From: Anaerohalosphaeraceae bacterium
GTDB lineage: Bacteria; Planctomycetota; Phycisphaerae; Sedimentisphaerales; Anaerohalosphaeraceae
DNA: 34,986 nucleotides
Assembly: GCA_030641315.1 (NCBI GenBank)
Contig: DAOWHR010000181.1
Span: 1-34,986 of the forward strand
Direction: 5' to 3'
Part shown: positions 7,511-19,500 of the stretch, piece after piece
How the letters are laid out: each line of letters starts with the position of its first letter
Numbering within the stretch: position 1 is the stretch's first letter
Program-made: the position numbers and the translations under genes
Notes under the pieces: model-generated
What the model saw: the letters and a program-made list of their open reading frames with translations, nothing else
Databases searched by the model: none
What the model was told of the DNA's origin: nothing

Positions 7511-10500
7511 CGATTATATCAGCATCCTGCCAGCAGCTTGCAAATATCGCAAAATCACGGATGTCGATCATATTGCTGAAGTCAAGATCAGCGCCGAGGC
7601 ACCATCCTATCTGCTTACAACCTGTGTCAAGCCATTGACCAGCCAAGATAGCCATATCGTCTATGTCAATGACACCTGTACTTGGCTGCTCTTTAATAAA
7701 GTCACAAACCCAGCACTGATCCGGTATCAGACCGAAAGTATGCGGATAGTGGTAACCAAGATCGAGGTTGCTGCTGTCATACGAATCAAACTCATAATCG
7801 GGATTCGTTGTCCTTGTGTGCAGACCCAGTTCAGCAGCGAATACTTCACTTCGCCCTTCAAGGCCGTCGGTATAATCAACACACTGGTTATTTTCCTGAG
7901 TGAGATAGTATTCACCAAGCAAATCATCGCTGGATGTAAACTGCGGATCAATGCCAGCATTGCTGGTCTGTTTGCCGCTATCATCCCAATCAAGTGTGCA
8001 TAGATCGTCAACGAATATTAGAGTTTTTCCGCCTTCGATGGAACTGTCCTTAATGCGTACTGTCGAAGGAATCGGATCGTTCTCAAATCCCGTAGCAATC
8101 GCGATCGTTCTTCCGTTAGTCTGATCAAAGAGGGTACCATCCTGATTGAACAGTGCGTTATCCCAGACGATAGAATAGATAATATCCGTTTGGCTGTTGT
8201 ATGCAGTGTAGATACCGGCACCAAAGGCATGGTCGAAAACATCCTGTTTCGATATGATATTATTGGCGACCGTACAACTTGTCAGTACAGGATCACTGAG
8301 CCAATTGACGGACAGACCAGCACCGTCTCTGCCGGAAATGTTTTCGGCGATAAGACAGTTGAATACCGAAGGACGTCCTGCGCTGTTACCAGTGAAGTAC
8401 AGACCGCCGCCTGAGGCAAAGGCCTCATTGTCCATTATCTGCGAGTGTGCGATATTCAGGTCCATGGACTCTGAGAATATACCGCCGCCCTTTGCCATGA
8501 ACTCAACAGTATCGATCACCTGTTCGACAGTGCCTGTAACATTGCCCTGAGTATCAACGACATCCACCAATCCGATAGTATACCCAACAAAGTTGTTTAC
8601 AATATCGGTGTTGGTGATGTCAGCAGAGCCTCGTGAGCCATAGATACCGCCTCCGAAATATGCCCTGTTATCAGCGACGTTACAGTCAGTCACTGCCGGT
8701 GCAGCATCAGCCCAGTACATACCTCCGCCAACTGCGGCTTCGTTACCTGAAATCTCGCAATTCTCAAAGACAGTCGCAGAAGTGTCCTTAAAGGCTACAC
8801 CACCGCCATGTCCGAGATATGCGTCCAGAACATAGGTGTCATCGGGCTTGGGAGCTGTGTTGCCCATGATCATACATTCAACAAACTGTGCTGCTGAACC
8901 CTGATCACAGTATGCACCGCCGCCAAATGTTGGGATGTCATAGCTAACAGACGGTGTACGCTCCTGTTGCGGATCACCGGATTCACCGCCTAAGCCGCTT
9001 TGTCCGCTTTGGGTGCTATTGTTGATAATCGTACATTCGATAAATTTAGGCAAACTATCTTCGGCACAATAAATTCCACCACCATACGCACTATAGTAGT
9101 CGTAGTCACCGATATAACCCCAAGCCTGCCATGGTGCGAACGACTCATCGCTCCATCCGCCTCCAACACCAGTTGGTATAGAGACACCGTCAATGGTGAA
9201 ATAGGTATCTCCATCACCATTATTACCACCATTACCGCCATTACCGCCTACAGCGAGACAGTCTGTGATAGTACAATTCGTCAGAGTCGGGGTTGCCCCT
9301 TCGTCTATGTAGATACCGCCGCCACGGGCAGTACCAGGCCATCCACCACGCCCACCGGCACCTGCATTACTTACATTGGCGCCGTTTCCGCCACTTCCCG
9401 CATATACCCGGCAGTTGCTGATGATCGTATTGACGATAATCGGGCTGGATTCAGGAGCACAGTATATTCCACCGCCTCCTGCCCAGGCACCATCGAAGCC
9501 GCGTCCGTTTTCAACGCCACCCTGGCCATTGGCACCGTTGCCTGCCCTTACGAAGAGGTCCCTGATAACACAGTTCTTAATAGAGGGAGATGCACCATGG
9601 CCGACATATATACCGCCGCCAAAGTAGTTTTGTCCCTGCGGAGCCTGAATCGTCCCAAGCTGAATGGTTATACCATCGATCTTGGCATCAGGACCGGTAT
9701 ACCTTGCAAACGTTATTGGACGTCTGTTCAGAGCCCCTGCCGGATTACCTGGCTCGTTCATATTAATAATAGTCCCTGCAACAATCGAGGGATCATCCGG
9801 GTTTGTGCTTGTTATTGTAACATCCTTATCGATGTACATCGATTGAGCATAGTACTCACCTGCGTCAAGTATGATGATATCACCATCTTTAGCAAAATCG
9901 ACAGCTTCCTGGATGGTCTCAAAGTTAGCCGGTACATAGTAAGTTACAGGATCTGCATTGCCGTCATCGGCAGACAAGATTGCCAGGTCAGCAGCAGTAT
10001 CAGTATCAAATATCTGCGGTACCATTTCAGCATCTTCACTGATCAACTCAAGATCAATCACATCATTGACGTAATCGACGACCCTTGGAGTGAGATATGT
10101 GTACATCTCTTCGCCGGTGATCCAGTTATCAGGAGTTGTGCTCGCCCAGTCGGCATTTCCGCTCATAGCCTGGAGCAGGTACTTTGTATATATACCGTGG
10201 TTGAATTCCTGGCTTTCAAACGCGGTCTGCGTTTCAGTACAAGCAGTCAGGACCACATGACTGGTTCCGGCAGCCTTGGTGAAGTCAGCGGCAAAGCCGT
10301 CGCCTACATCCGGTACGTTGTTTCCGATACCCTTAGCGATGAACGAAGAGTTTCCAGGTACTGTAGCCGAGAAGCTTGTATCCAGAATGACAGCATAACT
10401 GTCTGTTGCCAGTTTTCTGATCCATGAATAGAGATCATCATCGCTTATGTTCTGATAGTCGTAGACTACCAACTGTTCATCAAAATCATCAACTTCATCA

Positions 10501-13500
10501 AGCGGATAAGCGTCATCTTCGGTCGTTCCGAAACCTGAGAAGTAGAAGACGAAGACATCATCGTGATCTGCCTTGTCGACGATCTCGGCGATAGCGGCTT
10601 CTATGTTTGTCCTTGTCGCTGACGTATTCAGAAGCAGGTACATATTCTCAGCATTCCATTCCGGCCTGATAACCAGTTTGGAATAGAACTGAGTAGCATC
10701 ATAAGTCGCATAGTTAAGTCCCTGAATACTATAAATATTGTAGTCGTTTACACCAACGATCACAGAGTAGTATTTGGTTCCAACCGGTTCATATATCGCT
10801 TTGACGAGTTTGTCCTCAGTCATTGTGACAAGATTGTTGACATCAACAACAGAACCATCGTCAGCGCCTTCCCATCTTACCTGGAAACCTGCAGGAGGTG
10901 CTGTGACCCATACATCGACCACGGTGTCAGGATAATAAGTTCCACCGGCAGGTTTCAGTTCAACAACAGGAGTGAAGCCGGAAGGCATAGCAGGATCGAG
11001 TTCTGTTTCAACCGTCAGGTCATAACCGATCGACTCAAAGCGTACGGTTACGGTCCTGTCTTCGCTCATTGTAACGATGTTGGTCGAACCGTGGTACTTG
11101 TCATTGTCCGTACCCATCCAAACCACATGGAAACCAAATTCTTGCGGCATGGTAACTGTAAGTGTGACCTGAGCGTACTGCTGATACATCGGTCCGGTCG
11201 GTACAACAGTTGCGACAGGATTGAAGCCCGGCAGTATAAACTGATCAGGTATTACATTGACAGTCAACGTATAATCTATCAGCTCAAACGGAAGACGGTG
11301 ATAACCGAGATTGACAAGGCCATCATCAAAGACACTGTCTGTCCTGGTTGTTCGCCCGTCAAGCCCGATGACAGTGGCTGTATCGCTGCCCGCATCGAGA
11401 CACGGACTATCGATAAGCTGTAAAGCATCGATCTGGCTCAGGAAGAAGTCACCGACGAAGTTTGGATCGTCAACGATGTTTTTGCTGGCCGGGTCCCAAA
11501 CCATTTCGTTCGGGTCCCAGTACGGCAGTGAACATCCTTCTTCGACATAAATTGGTATGCCGGGTTTAAGGCTGGAGATCGCCATGCCAAGATTCACTCT
11601 CGGCTTGGTGATATTAACCTTTGTGTCAGTAACAGGATCACCCGATGTTATGAGCAATGAACGCATCTCCATCGGAGAGATATAGCGTCCAAGTTCTTTC
11701 ATCGCTGCGGACTGAACACTGATGACACAACCTGCGGCAAACGGACATGCAGAAGACGTTCCATTGAAGTATGGGAAGTAATCACCTGGATCGTAGCCGC
11801 CTTCACCGACTATATCAGTTGTATACATCGGATCTGCCGGTGCGAGGATATCAAGCAGTTCATCCGTATTGGAATAATCTGTAACCTGGTCATTATAGTC
11901 ATATACCGCACCAACGGATATTACATTGCTCATAGCGGCAGGGTATCCGATACCCTGACCGGCCGATCCGTCATTACCGGATGCAGCAAGAATGGTCATG
12001 CCCGCAGCTACAGCGCTTTCCGCGGCAAGTGTCATAGCAGGTGAAATCGCATCAGCTTCCGCGGCATCCTGCAGGAACATAGCCGATCCCCAACTGTTAC
12101 TAATAACCATGATCGGAGCGGTTGCATCATCATTCTGATGAGTAACACACCAGTCCCAGGATCGCAGACCGGCATCAAGTGTCATGTTGCCGTCCTCATT
12201 CATCATTTTGAGGGCATAGATATTTGCATTGTGAGCGACACCGCCAATATAGTCCCCGACATTACCAAGATCACCTGCAGCAATACCCGCACAGCAGGTA
12301 CCATGAGCATTATCGTTTGGCATCGGATCGGCATCACCGTCACCGAAATCGTAACCGCCGATAACCTTATCATTGGGGAACCCGCCGCCGCCGAGCATCG
12401 GATGCGTGTAGTCAACACCTGTATCAACAATAGCGACAGAAAGCCCCGTGCCGTCATATTTCATTCTTGCCTCTGTTGCATTAGCCAAAGGTATTGACTG
12501 AGCCAACGCAGGCTGAACATATATGACAGGTTCTATGTGCTTGACTGCTGGATTTGTCAGCAGTTTTTCAAGTGCGACTTTTGTGATCGAACCTGAGAAG
12601 CCTGCCAGGTTTTCAAATCTGTATCTCAGATCAAATTCAGCAGAAGACATTGAAGAAAGAACCGGAGCCTGAATATAACTGATCTCAGTTCTAAACTGTG
12701 CCTTTGACGCCTCTGATGTCCAGTCGACAGAATCCCGTAATCCTGCAGGTTCTACCAGTGTTACAATGATCTTCGCCTTTTCATTGCCGGCATCATATTC
12801 AGCGTAAATTTTCTCGCCGCTAACCAGCGTTGGCACTACCAATGGTGCCGGGGCGGGGTCAGTCTCGAAATCAACAAAAATATGTTGATTAGGATCTACG
12901 ATCGGACCAATATCTGTATATGTCATTTCTACAGTTGATGGCCTTGCGCCGTATTCATCGCCGCTGCCTACCGCTAACTGCGAACCAAGCACGCCGAGGT
13001 TGTCCCATATAATACTATCGATAACTTTGGCGAAGCTGTCGTAGGAGACGTACAAACCGCCGCCGAGGCCGCCTGCTTCTCCGAGACCACCGGTCACCGA
13101 GTTATCAGAAATTGTACAGTTACCGATGACAATATCGGTATTTCTGTTCACAGAAACCGCACCGCCGTCACGGCCTGCGGTGTTCTTGGTGAACAACGAA
13201 TTGAACAGTTCGTTCTGGAAAGCGTTGTCATTGTCACTGCCGTTGTAGTATACGGCACCGCCTGATGCGGATGCCCTGTTCTCTCTGAATATTGAGTTAA
13301 GAACGTTTACCTTTGATGTAACGCTATGGAAAGCACCGCCCTGACCGTACATGGTAGTAAGCGGAGCAATGTTCGCAGCGGCATTTCGCAGGAACTGTGA
13401 CTCGTTGATAACACCTTCCGTATCGAGAGCGTAAATACCTGCACCGTGATACGCGGTATTGTCAACTGAGTTACAGTCAACAACCTCAAGACCGCTAAAT

Positions 13501-16500
13501 GCGCTATAGACACCGCCGCCAAGGGTGGCATCATTGTCCGCGACCTCACAGCCTTGGAACCTGACTTCACAGCCGTCTTCGTAAGCTACGGCACCACCGA
13601 AACTGATATAAATATCATCAGGAACTCCAAACTCCGGTGCCTCAGGATCATCTGAGATCAGCGTAGTATCAGCGAAGTTTTCGGTGAAGTTACAATTAAC
13701 GAATTCAAGATCGCTGTCTTTAGTTGCATACACAGCACCGCCTGCGTTTGGAATATCGTAGCGTTGAACAGGTCTTGGAGGCGCTGGCCCAGATCCGCCT
13801 ATACCGCACAGACCGCCGTCAGTGTGGTTGCCGCGGAAGGAACAGCCGATGAACTTGGCCGAACTTGCGAACTCGCAATAAACCGCACCGCCGTAACCAC
13901 TGTATCTTGTCCAGTCATCGTACCGGTCATAGGCATTGCCGCCGCCCATGACAAATTCACCGTAGTACTCTTCGTATTCGGCCCAATTGTTGAACCTGTC
14001 CCAGCCGGTCCACTTGGCCCATAAGGACCAGTCGAACCTGTTGGCCTGAAGCGGGAAAGGACTTCTGCTGTACTTATCACCAAATGTCCAGCCATTCCAC
14101 CAGTCCCAGTTCGGATATTCTTCCTGTGTAGGCGACCATTCATAGTTGCCGCCGCGACCGCCGTATGGGTTTGGCGCACCATTGGCACCACCATTACCGG
14201 CATTGCCGCCGATAGCGGAGTTGTTAATAAAATCACAATCAAGGAATACCGGCTCACTGCCGAGTGAACAGAATACCGCACCGCCGTATGCACGACCTGC
14301 CCATCCGCCGTCACCGCCTGGCGCACCCGTACAACCCGTATTACCGTCCGAACCGTCACCGCCCAGAATAATATTGTCCCTGAATATACAGCTTGAAATA
14401 TTCGGTGAACTGTCAATGATGTTCAGCATACCTGTTACACTTCCGCCGTCACCACCGTCAACCGAACACCCGGGACCGGTAATAGCATTACCGCCAGATA
14501 TGCGATTGTCAGCAAAGACACAATTGCGAATTGTAACATCACTGTCTATCAAAACAACACCACTATTGGTCCATGCGTCTCCGCCAGTAAAGGTCAACCC
14601 TTCTATGATAGTATCAGGCCCTAAGCCTATTAATTCAAGATTGACTCCTTCAAGCACAGTAGCTGCCACTGAACCGCTGTCATCAGGATTTGATCCTGTA
14701 ATAGTAATGTTCTTGCCGCCAAGCTGAAGTGCATACAGCGGGAAAGCAGCCGAAGCCGAAGAGTAATGCCCAGGCGCAACAACAACAATGTCGCCTTCTT
14801 CGGCCTCATCTATTCCATGCTGAATAGACGTGTAATCATTATTGCTTCCGACAACTATGGTTCTTGGTTGATTGAAGGTTATGACAATATCTTTGTCACC
14901 TGTCATTATAACAGCATTGACCAGAGCAGTTGAAGAGTCATTAACTGTCCCGCCTGACCAGGTCTTCACCCGATAACCGCTGTTAGGAATTGCTGTGATC
15001 GTAACTGTAGCCCCGGCATAATACAAACCGGTATCGACTTCTACAGTTCCATTACCTCCGGGAACAGATACCGTCAAATTATACTGCGGCAAAGTGGTTG
15101 GATCATTGTAATGGTAACCAATGTCCACGACACCGGCATCAAGTGCTCCGACAGGATCGGTCGTGAAGATGTTCAAACCGTAGAAAGAAGCATCCCCAAC
15201 GCCTGTATTTACCGCGGCACTTGCGCCCTGGTTGAGATAGTACATCCCAAGCGGACCGGCTACGAATACCGGATCGCCGTCGACGTTGGCGCTGTTGCCT
15301 GCGACAGAATTGATACCTGCCGCTCCATTATAAGCCTGCCCTGTATTGGCATCGAAGTAGTCACCATCGGCGTTGTCAAAGAACAAGCTGCCGACAATCG
15401 AAGAATCTCCGCCGATCTGCTCTTCATAAACAGCATATTTAACGTTGCCTGCGAATATCGAATTGCTGATCTGAGGATTGGCTGTCCAGTCGCAATAAAC
15501 CGCGCCTCCAGCCTCATTAACCGTGTTGTCAGCAAATGTACAGCTTTCGATAAACGGTTTAGCATTGGCTGAACACATTACGGCACCACCTGTAAGGGTC
15601 GCATTGTTGCCAGTAAACAATGAGTTCTTAATGCTGTGAAGAATTCTGTCATTTGTACCGTTGAAAGCTATCGCACCACCGTATGACCTCTCGGCATCTG
15701 CTTTGTTGTTCTGGAAAATGCAATTTTGAATATCCGCACTTGAATTAACAAATGCAGCAGCACCGCCAATACCTTCCAGCAGAACGTCATAATGATCGTG
15801 AATAATGCCTGTCGCGTGGTTATTGCTCATTGTTCCGCCCGTGATCGTCGCGTCACTGTCGACAAGTGTCAAAGCACCTCCGCTCCATGCGGTGTTGCCC
15901 GCGAAATAACTGCCGGTTGATGTCAGAGTAAGATGATGAGCGTTAATAGCACCGCCAAGATCGGCTTCGTTTGCGGTAAAGGTACAGTTGTCGGTTAATA
16001 ATTCAAGTGTGCTATAGACCCGGGTTGTCACGTCGCCGACAGTACGTTCTGTGGAATAGGACATGTCTATGGCACCGCCGGTACCCTGGGCAACGTTGCC
16101 GCCGAACTGACAGTTTGTAAATGTCGCGTTGGACTTGAGGCTAACAGCACCGCCATTGCTCTGGGTCTCATTGCCCATAAACGAAGTGTTATCGACAAGC
16201 ACCTGCGGGCAATCCTGAGCGATATATAAGGCACCGCCCTGAACAGTAGAATTTCTGGCAGGGGGATCCCACGGCCAGGCATCGGGAAGTGCTGAATATT
16301 GAAATTCCGAAAGATCACGTGTGGCATTTTCCTGGAAAAGACAATCAAGAATATTGACCGTAGAATCACTTTCCACTCTCATGGCACCACTAATATTGTC
16401 GATGAAATCACAATTATCAAAGTCGACGTTACTCGTAGATTCGGCAAATACTGCACCGCCCATTGTATAAGCTATTAGCTCAGGGAACATCGTTCTAGGA

Positions 16501-19500
16501 GCTGTTTCAAACGAAGGATTTGTGTCAGACATTGAATTATACGCCAGGTTTTCAATGAATTGACAGTCGGTGTAATCAAGAATACTGCCTTGGCCACCAT
16601 AAACAGCACCGCCTGCGATATCGAAGCTGCCGATAGCCATACCATCTCCACCGGGTGCATCAAAATTATAAGGAGCCGCATAATTGGCAGTACCGATTCC
16701 CGCCGCACCGCCTGAATAGGCAAAGCCTGCGGAAGCGATATTATTGGCGAAAACAACCTGCTGGAATATCGGCAAACTTAGAGCGTCACTGTGAACCGCA
16801 CCACCGTAACCGTCCCCCATACCGGTACCGCTGTCACCGCCCCAACCGGCCTTACCGTTGCCAGTACTGCCGCCATTGCCGCCGATACCACCGCAGGCGC
16901 CTCTGGCCCTGTTATTTTTGATCGTACAATTGGTGATCGTCGGACTTGAAGCTCCAACACAAGCGACAGCCCCACCAAAGCCGTTACCGGTTCCGTTACC
17001 GGCAATACCGGCCGTCTGAGCGTTACCGACCATTACACTAAAGCCATGGTTTCCGTCACCACCCTGACCGCCTGTAACGGTACAGTCAGTGATAACGCAA
17101 TTCAATATCTTAGGTGAACTGGCGTTGTCGCAGAGAATCGCTCCGCCAAAACCGTCACCGTCAGCATCTTCACCGGAATTTGCCTGATTTGGAACACCAT
17201 CTTCAGTGATTGGAGGATTCGGTGGGAATGGATCAGGACCATTATTTACAGTTCCGTTACCGCCCAGCGCCCCAACCATATAACCATTAATAATTGTCAG
17301 ACCTGTAACAACACTGTCAGCACCTTCGCCATGGTTGAACAGGAACGCTCTTCTTGGTGTGTATCTGTTACCGCGACAGTCGATTATTGTATTTGCGATA
17401 ACATCCGGGTCGTCAGGATCGACGGATCTGACAGTTAAAGCTCTTCCCGAAAAATCAAGACCTTCATATATCTCCCTGTTGAAGCCCGGGTTAATATCTT
17501 CACCCTCGAAGTACCAGTCATGAAGCGCAACCGCATAGTCACCAAAAGTACCAAGGTAATGGGTACCCTGTTCCAAAACGATCTCGTCGCCCGGGCTGGC
17601 GTTTATGAAGGCCTCTTCCAGTGTCTGATATTGTGACGGGACCAGAAGAATCCTCTTGATAGGCTCCTCGAACTCGATAAATACACGTTTGTCCTCGTTA
17701 ACAAGTACACTGTTGTTCAGTTCTCTCCATGCCGGATCATTGTCCGCACCGTACCAGCGTCTCAGCGCATATCCCGCTTCCGGGAATGCCGTAAAGGTTA
17801 CGAGGAAACCGTTTATGTCGGGTTCTATGAATTGGTAGTCCAGCGGACTGCCATTGACTACGATCACTGTTACAAAGTCGTCTATTGCCGGGTCGAAGAA
17901 CTCAACGAGAACTTCGCCAAATATATCCACTACTTCTACATGCAGGTTAAAGGGGGCAGGTATAACATCGATAAGGTCGTCGTCTGTATGGGGCCTGTAA
18001 TGATAACCCATGTCCGCAAAGCCGAAATCCTGAAGCTCAAACACGCTGTCAGTAGTCAAATTCGCTGCCAGACCATAGCCGTCATTATTCTGACCGGGCC
18101 ATGGGAACATCGAATCAGTATAGGCATTTTGCTGGCCGGCATTAATACCCGGGCTGTCAGCCTGGTCAAGGTAGAAATCACCAAGCACACCAGTTAGGAA
18201 TAGGGGGTTGTTATTGATGTTACCGTCACCAGCGTCACCGTTTTCGATACATGAAAAAGTCGCTTCGCAGTTTGTAAGATCATCACCATTGACAAACGGA
18301 TCTCCCCATTGATCAAATGGACCAGCGCTCATTCCGATGATACAGTTGCTAATAGCAGGACTGGACTCGTCACTGAAAACACCGCCGGTAGGATTGCCCG
18401 CGCCGGGATCATCAGAAACGGGACCGTCAGCACCGGCATTGTTTACGATCGTACAAAGCTTGATAACCGCGTCAGATTCGGATAGATAGACCGAACCAAA
18501 ACCGTTTGTTATATTATGGCTGATAAGACACGATACAAAGTGACCAACCGGCTCGCCGTACCCGGAAACAGCGCCACCGAGAAAATCTCCGGTATTGCCA
18601 GTCATCTCAGTTCTTGTTATGATCGGGCCGATACCATTGTTATAGAAGACAGCTCCACCGCCCTGCCCTGCAGTGGCAATATTGTTGCGAAGTATACTTT
18701 CGTTAACCGTCGCCTTAGTACCGCCTTCCTCTGTTGCCAAAACAGCATTGTCAGACTGTGTCCTTAGGTAAAGCGCAGCGGCGTCAAGGGCAGGGTCTGC
18801 TGGATCGGCCTCTCCGGCCAAATCCTCAGCTTCTGTAGCAAGAGCATCGAGACCATCAAGCGTAGCGGTCAACTCTTCTTCACTCAGACCGGCAAATGCG
18901 ATAGCACCACCACCGTCAGCAATACAGTTCTCGATAATGCAGTTATTGATGTATGGACGGGATACACCCGTAACAAGAATACCGCCACCATTGGAACCAC
19001 CGGCCCCAATATCAGGGTCCTCAAAACCAACTCCGTTGATGATCGTGAAACCATCCAATATAGACGCATTTGTCTCAACTAACCAGAATCTGAAACCTCG
19101 TGTAAGACCTTCACAGTCGATGACCGTACGCTTTGGTCCGTTTTCACTGCGGACAGTAATAAGCCTGTTACCAAAATCAAGATTGACATTTCCGTCTCCG
19201 GTGTATGTACCATCGGGTACTACAACGATCTGGCCATCGATAGACGCATCGATAGCTTGCTGAATGGTTCCATAACGGCCCTTAATGTCAGCGAATTGAT
19301 CTTCGACACGGATATTGTATTCATACTCAACCCATACATCGGTATTGTCATTTAACAGCGTAACGTAAAGGATGCTGTCGTCATCAGGGTCCGCAATGAT
19401 ATTGGCCGGCAGATTGGCCAGATCAAGCTGTCCATAAGTACTGACATCATCACCAAAGTACCACGCTTTAATCGCAAATCCGTCCACTGGAGTTGCGGTA

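Noticed and set aside
9000-10427. A 475-codon open frame on the plus strand antisense to the giant gene
   Set aside because: It lies entirely within the giant gene, its protein is Thr/Ser/Ile-rich low complexity with no recognisable domain, and there is no ribosome-binding site or operon context. The strong domain content on the minus strand explains the DNA.
13799-14416. A 205-codon minus-strand frame overlapping the giant gene in another phase
   Set aside because: Same strand but shifted frame, with Val/Thr/Arg-biased sequence. The giant protein's frame here encodes clear beta-helix repeats, so this is a shadow, not evidence of a frameshift.
9180-17100. Clusters of short G+C-rich repeats that could suggest a CRISPR or other DNA repeat array
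   Set aside because: They are codons for GGAI and GNGG motifs of the beta-helix, irregularly spaced and not identical. There is no repeat-spacer structure.
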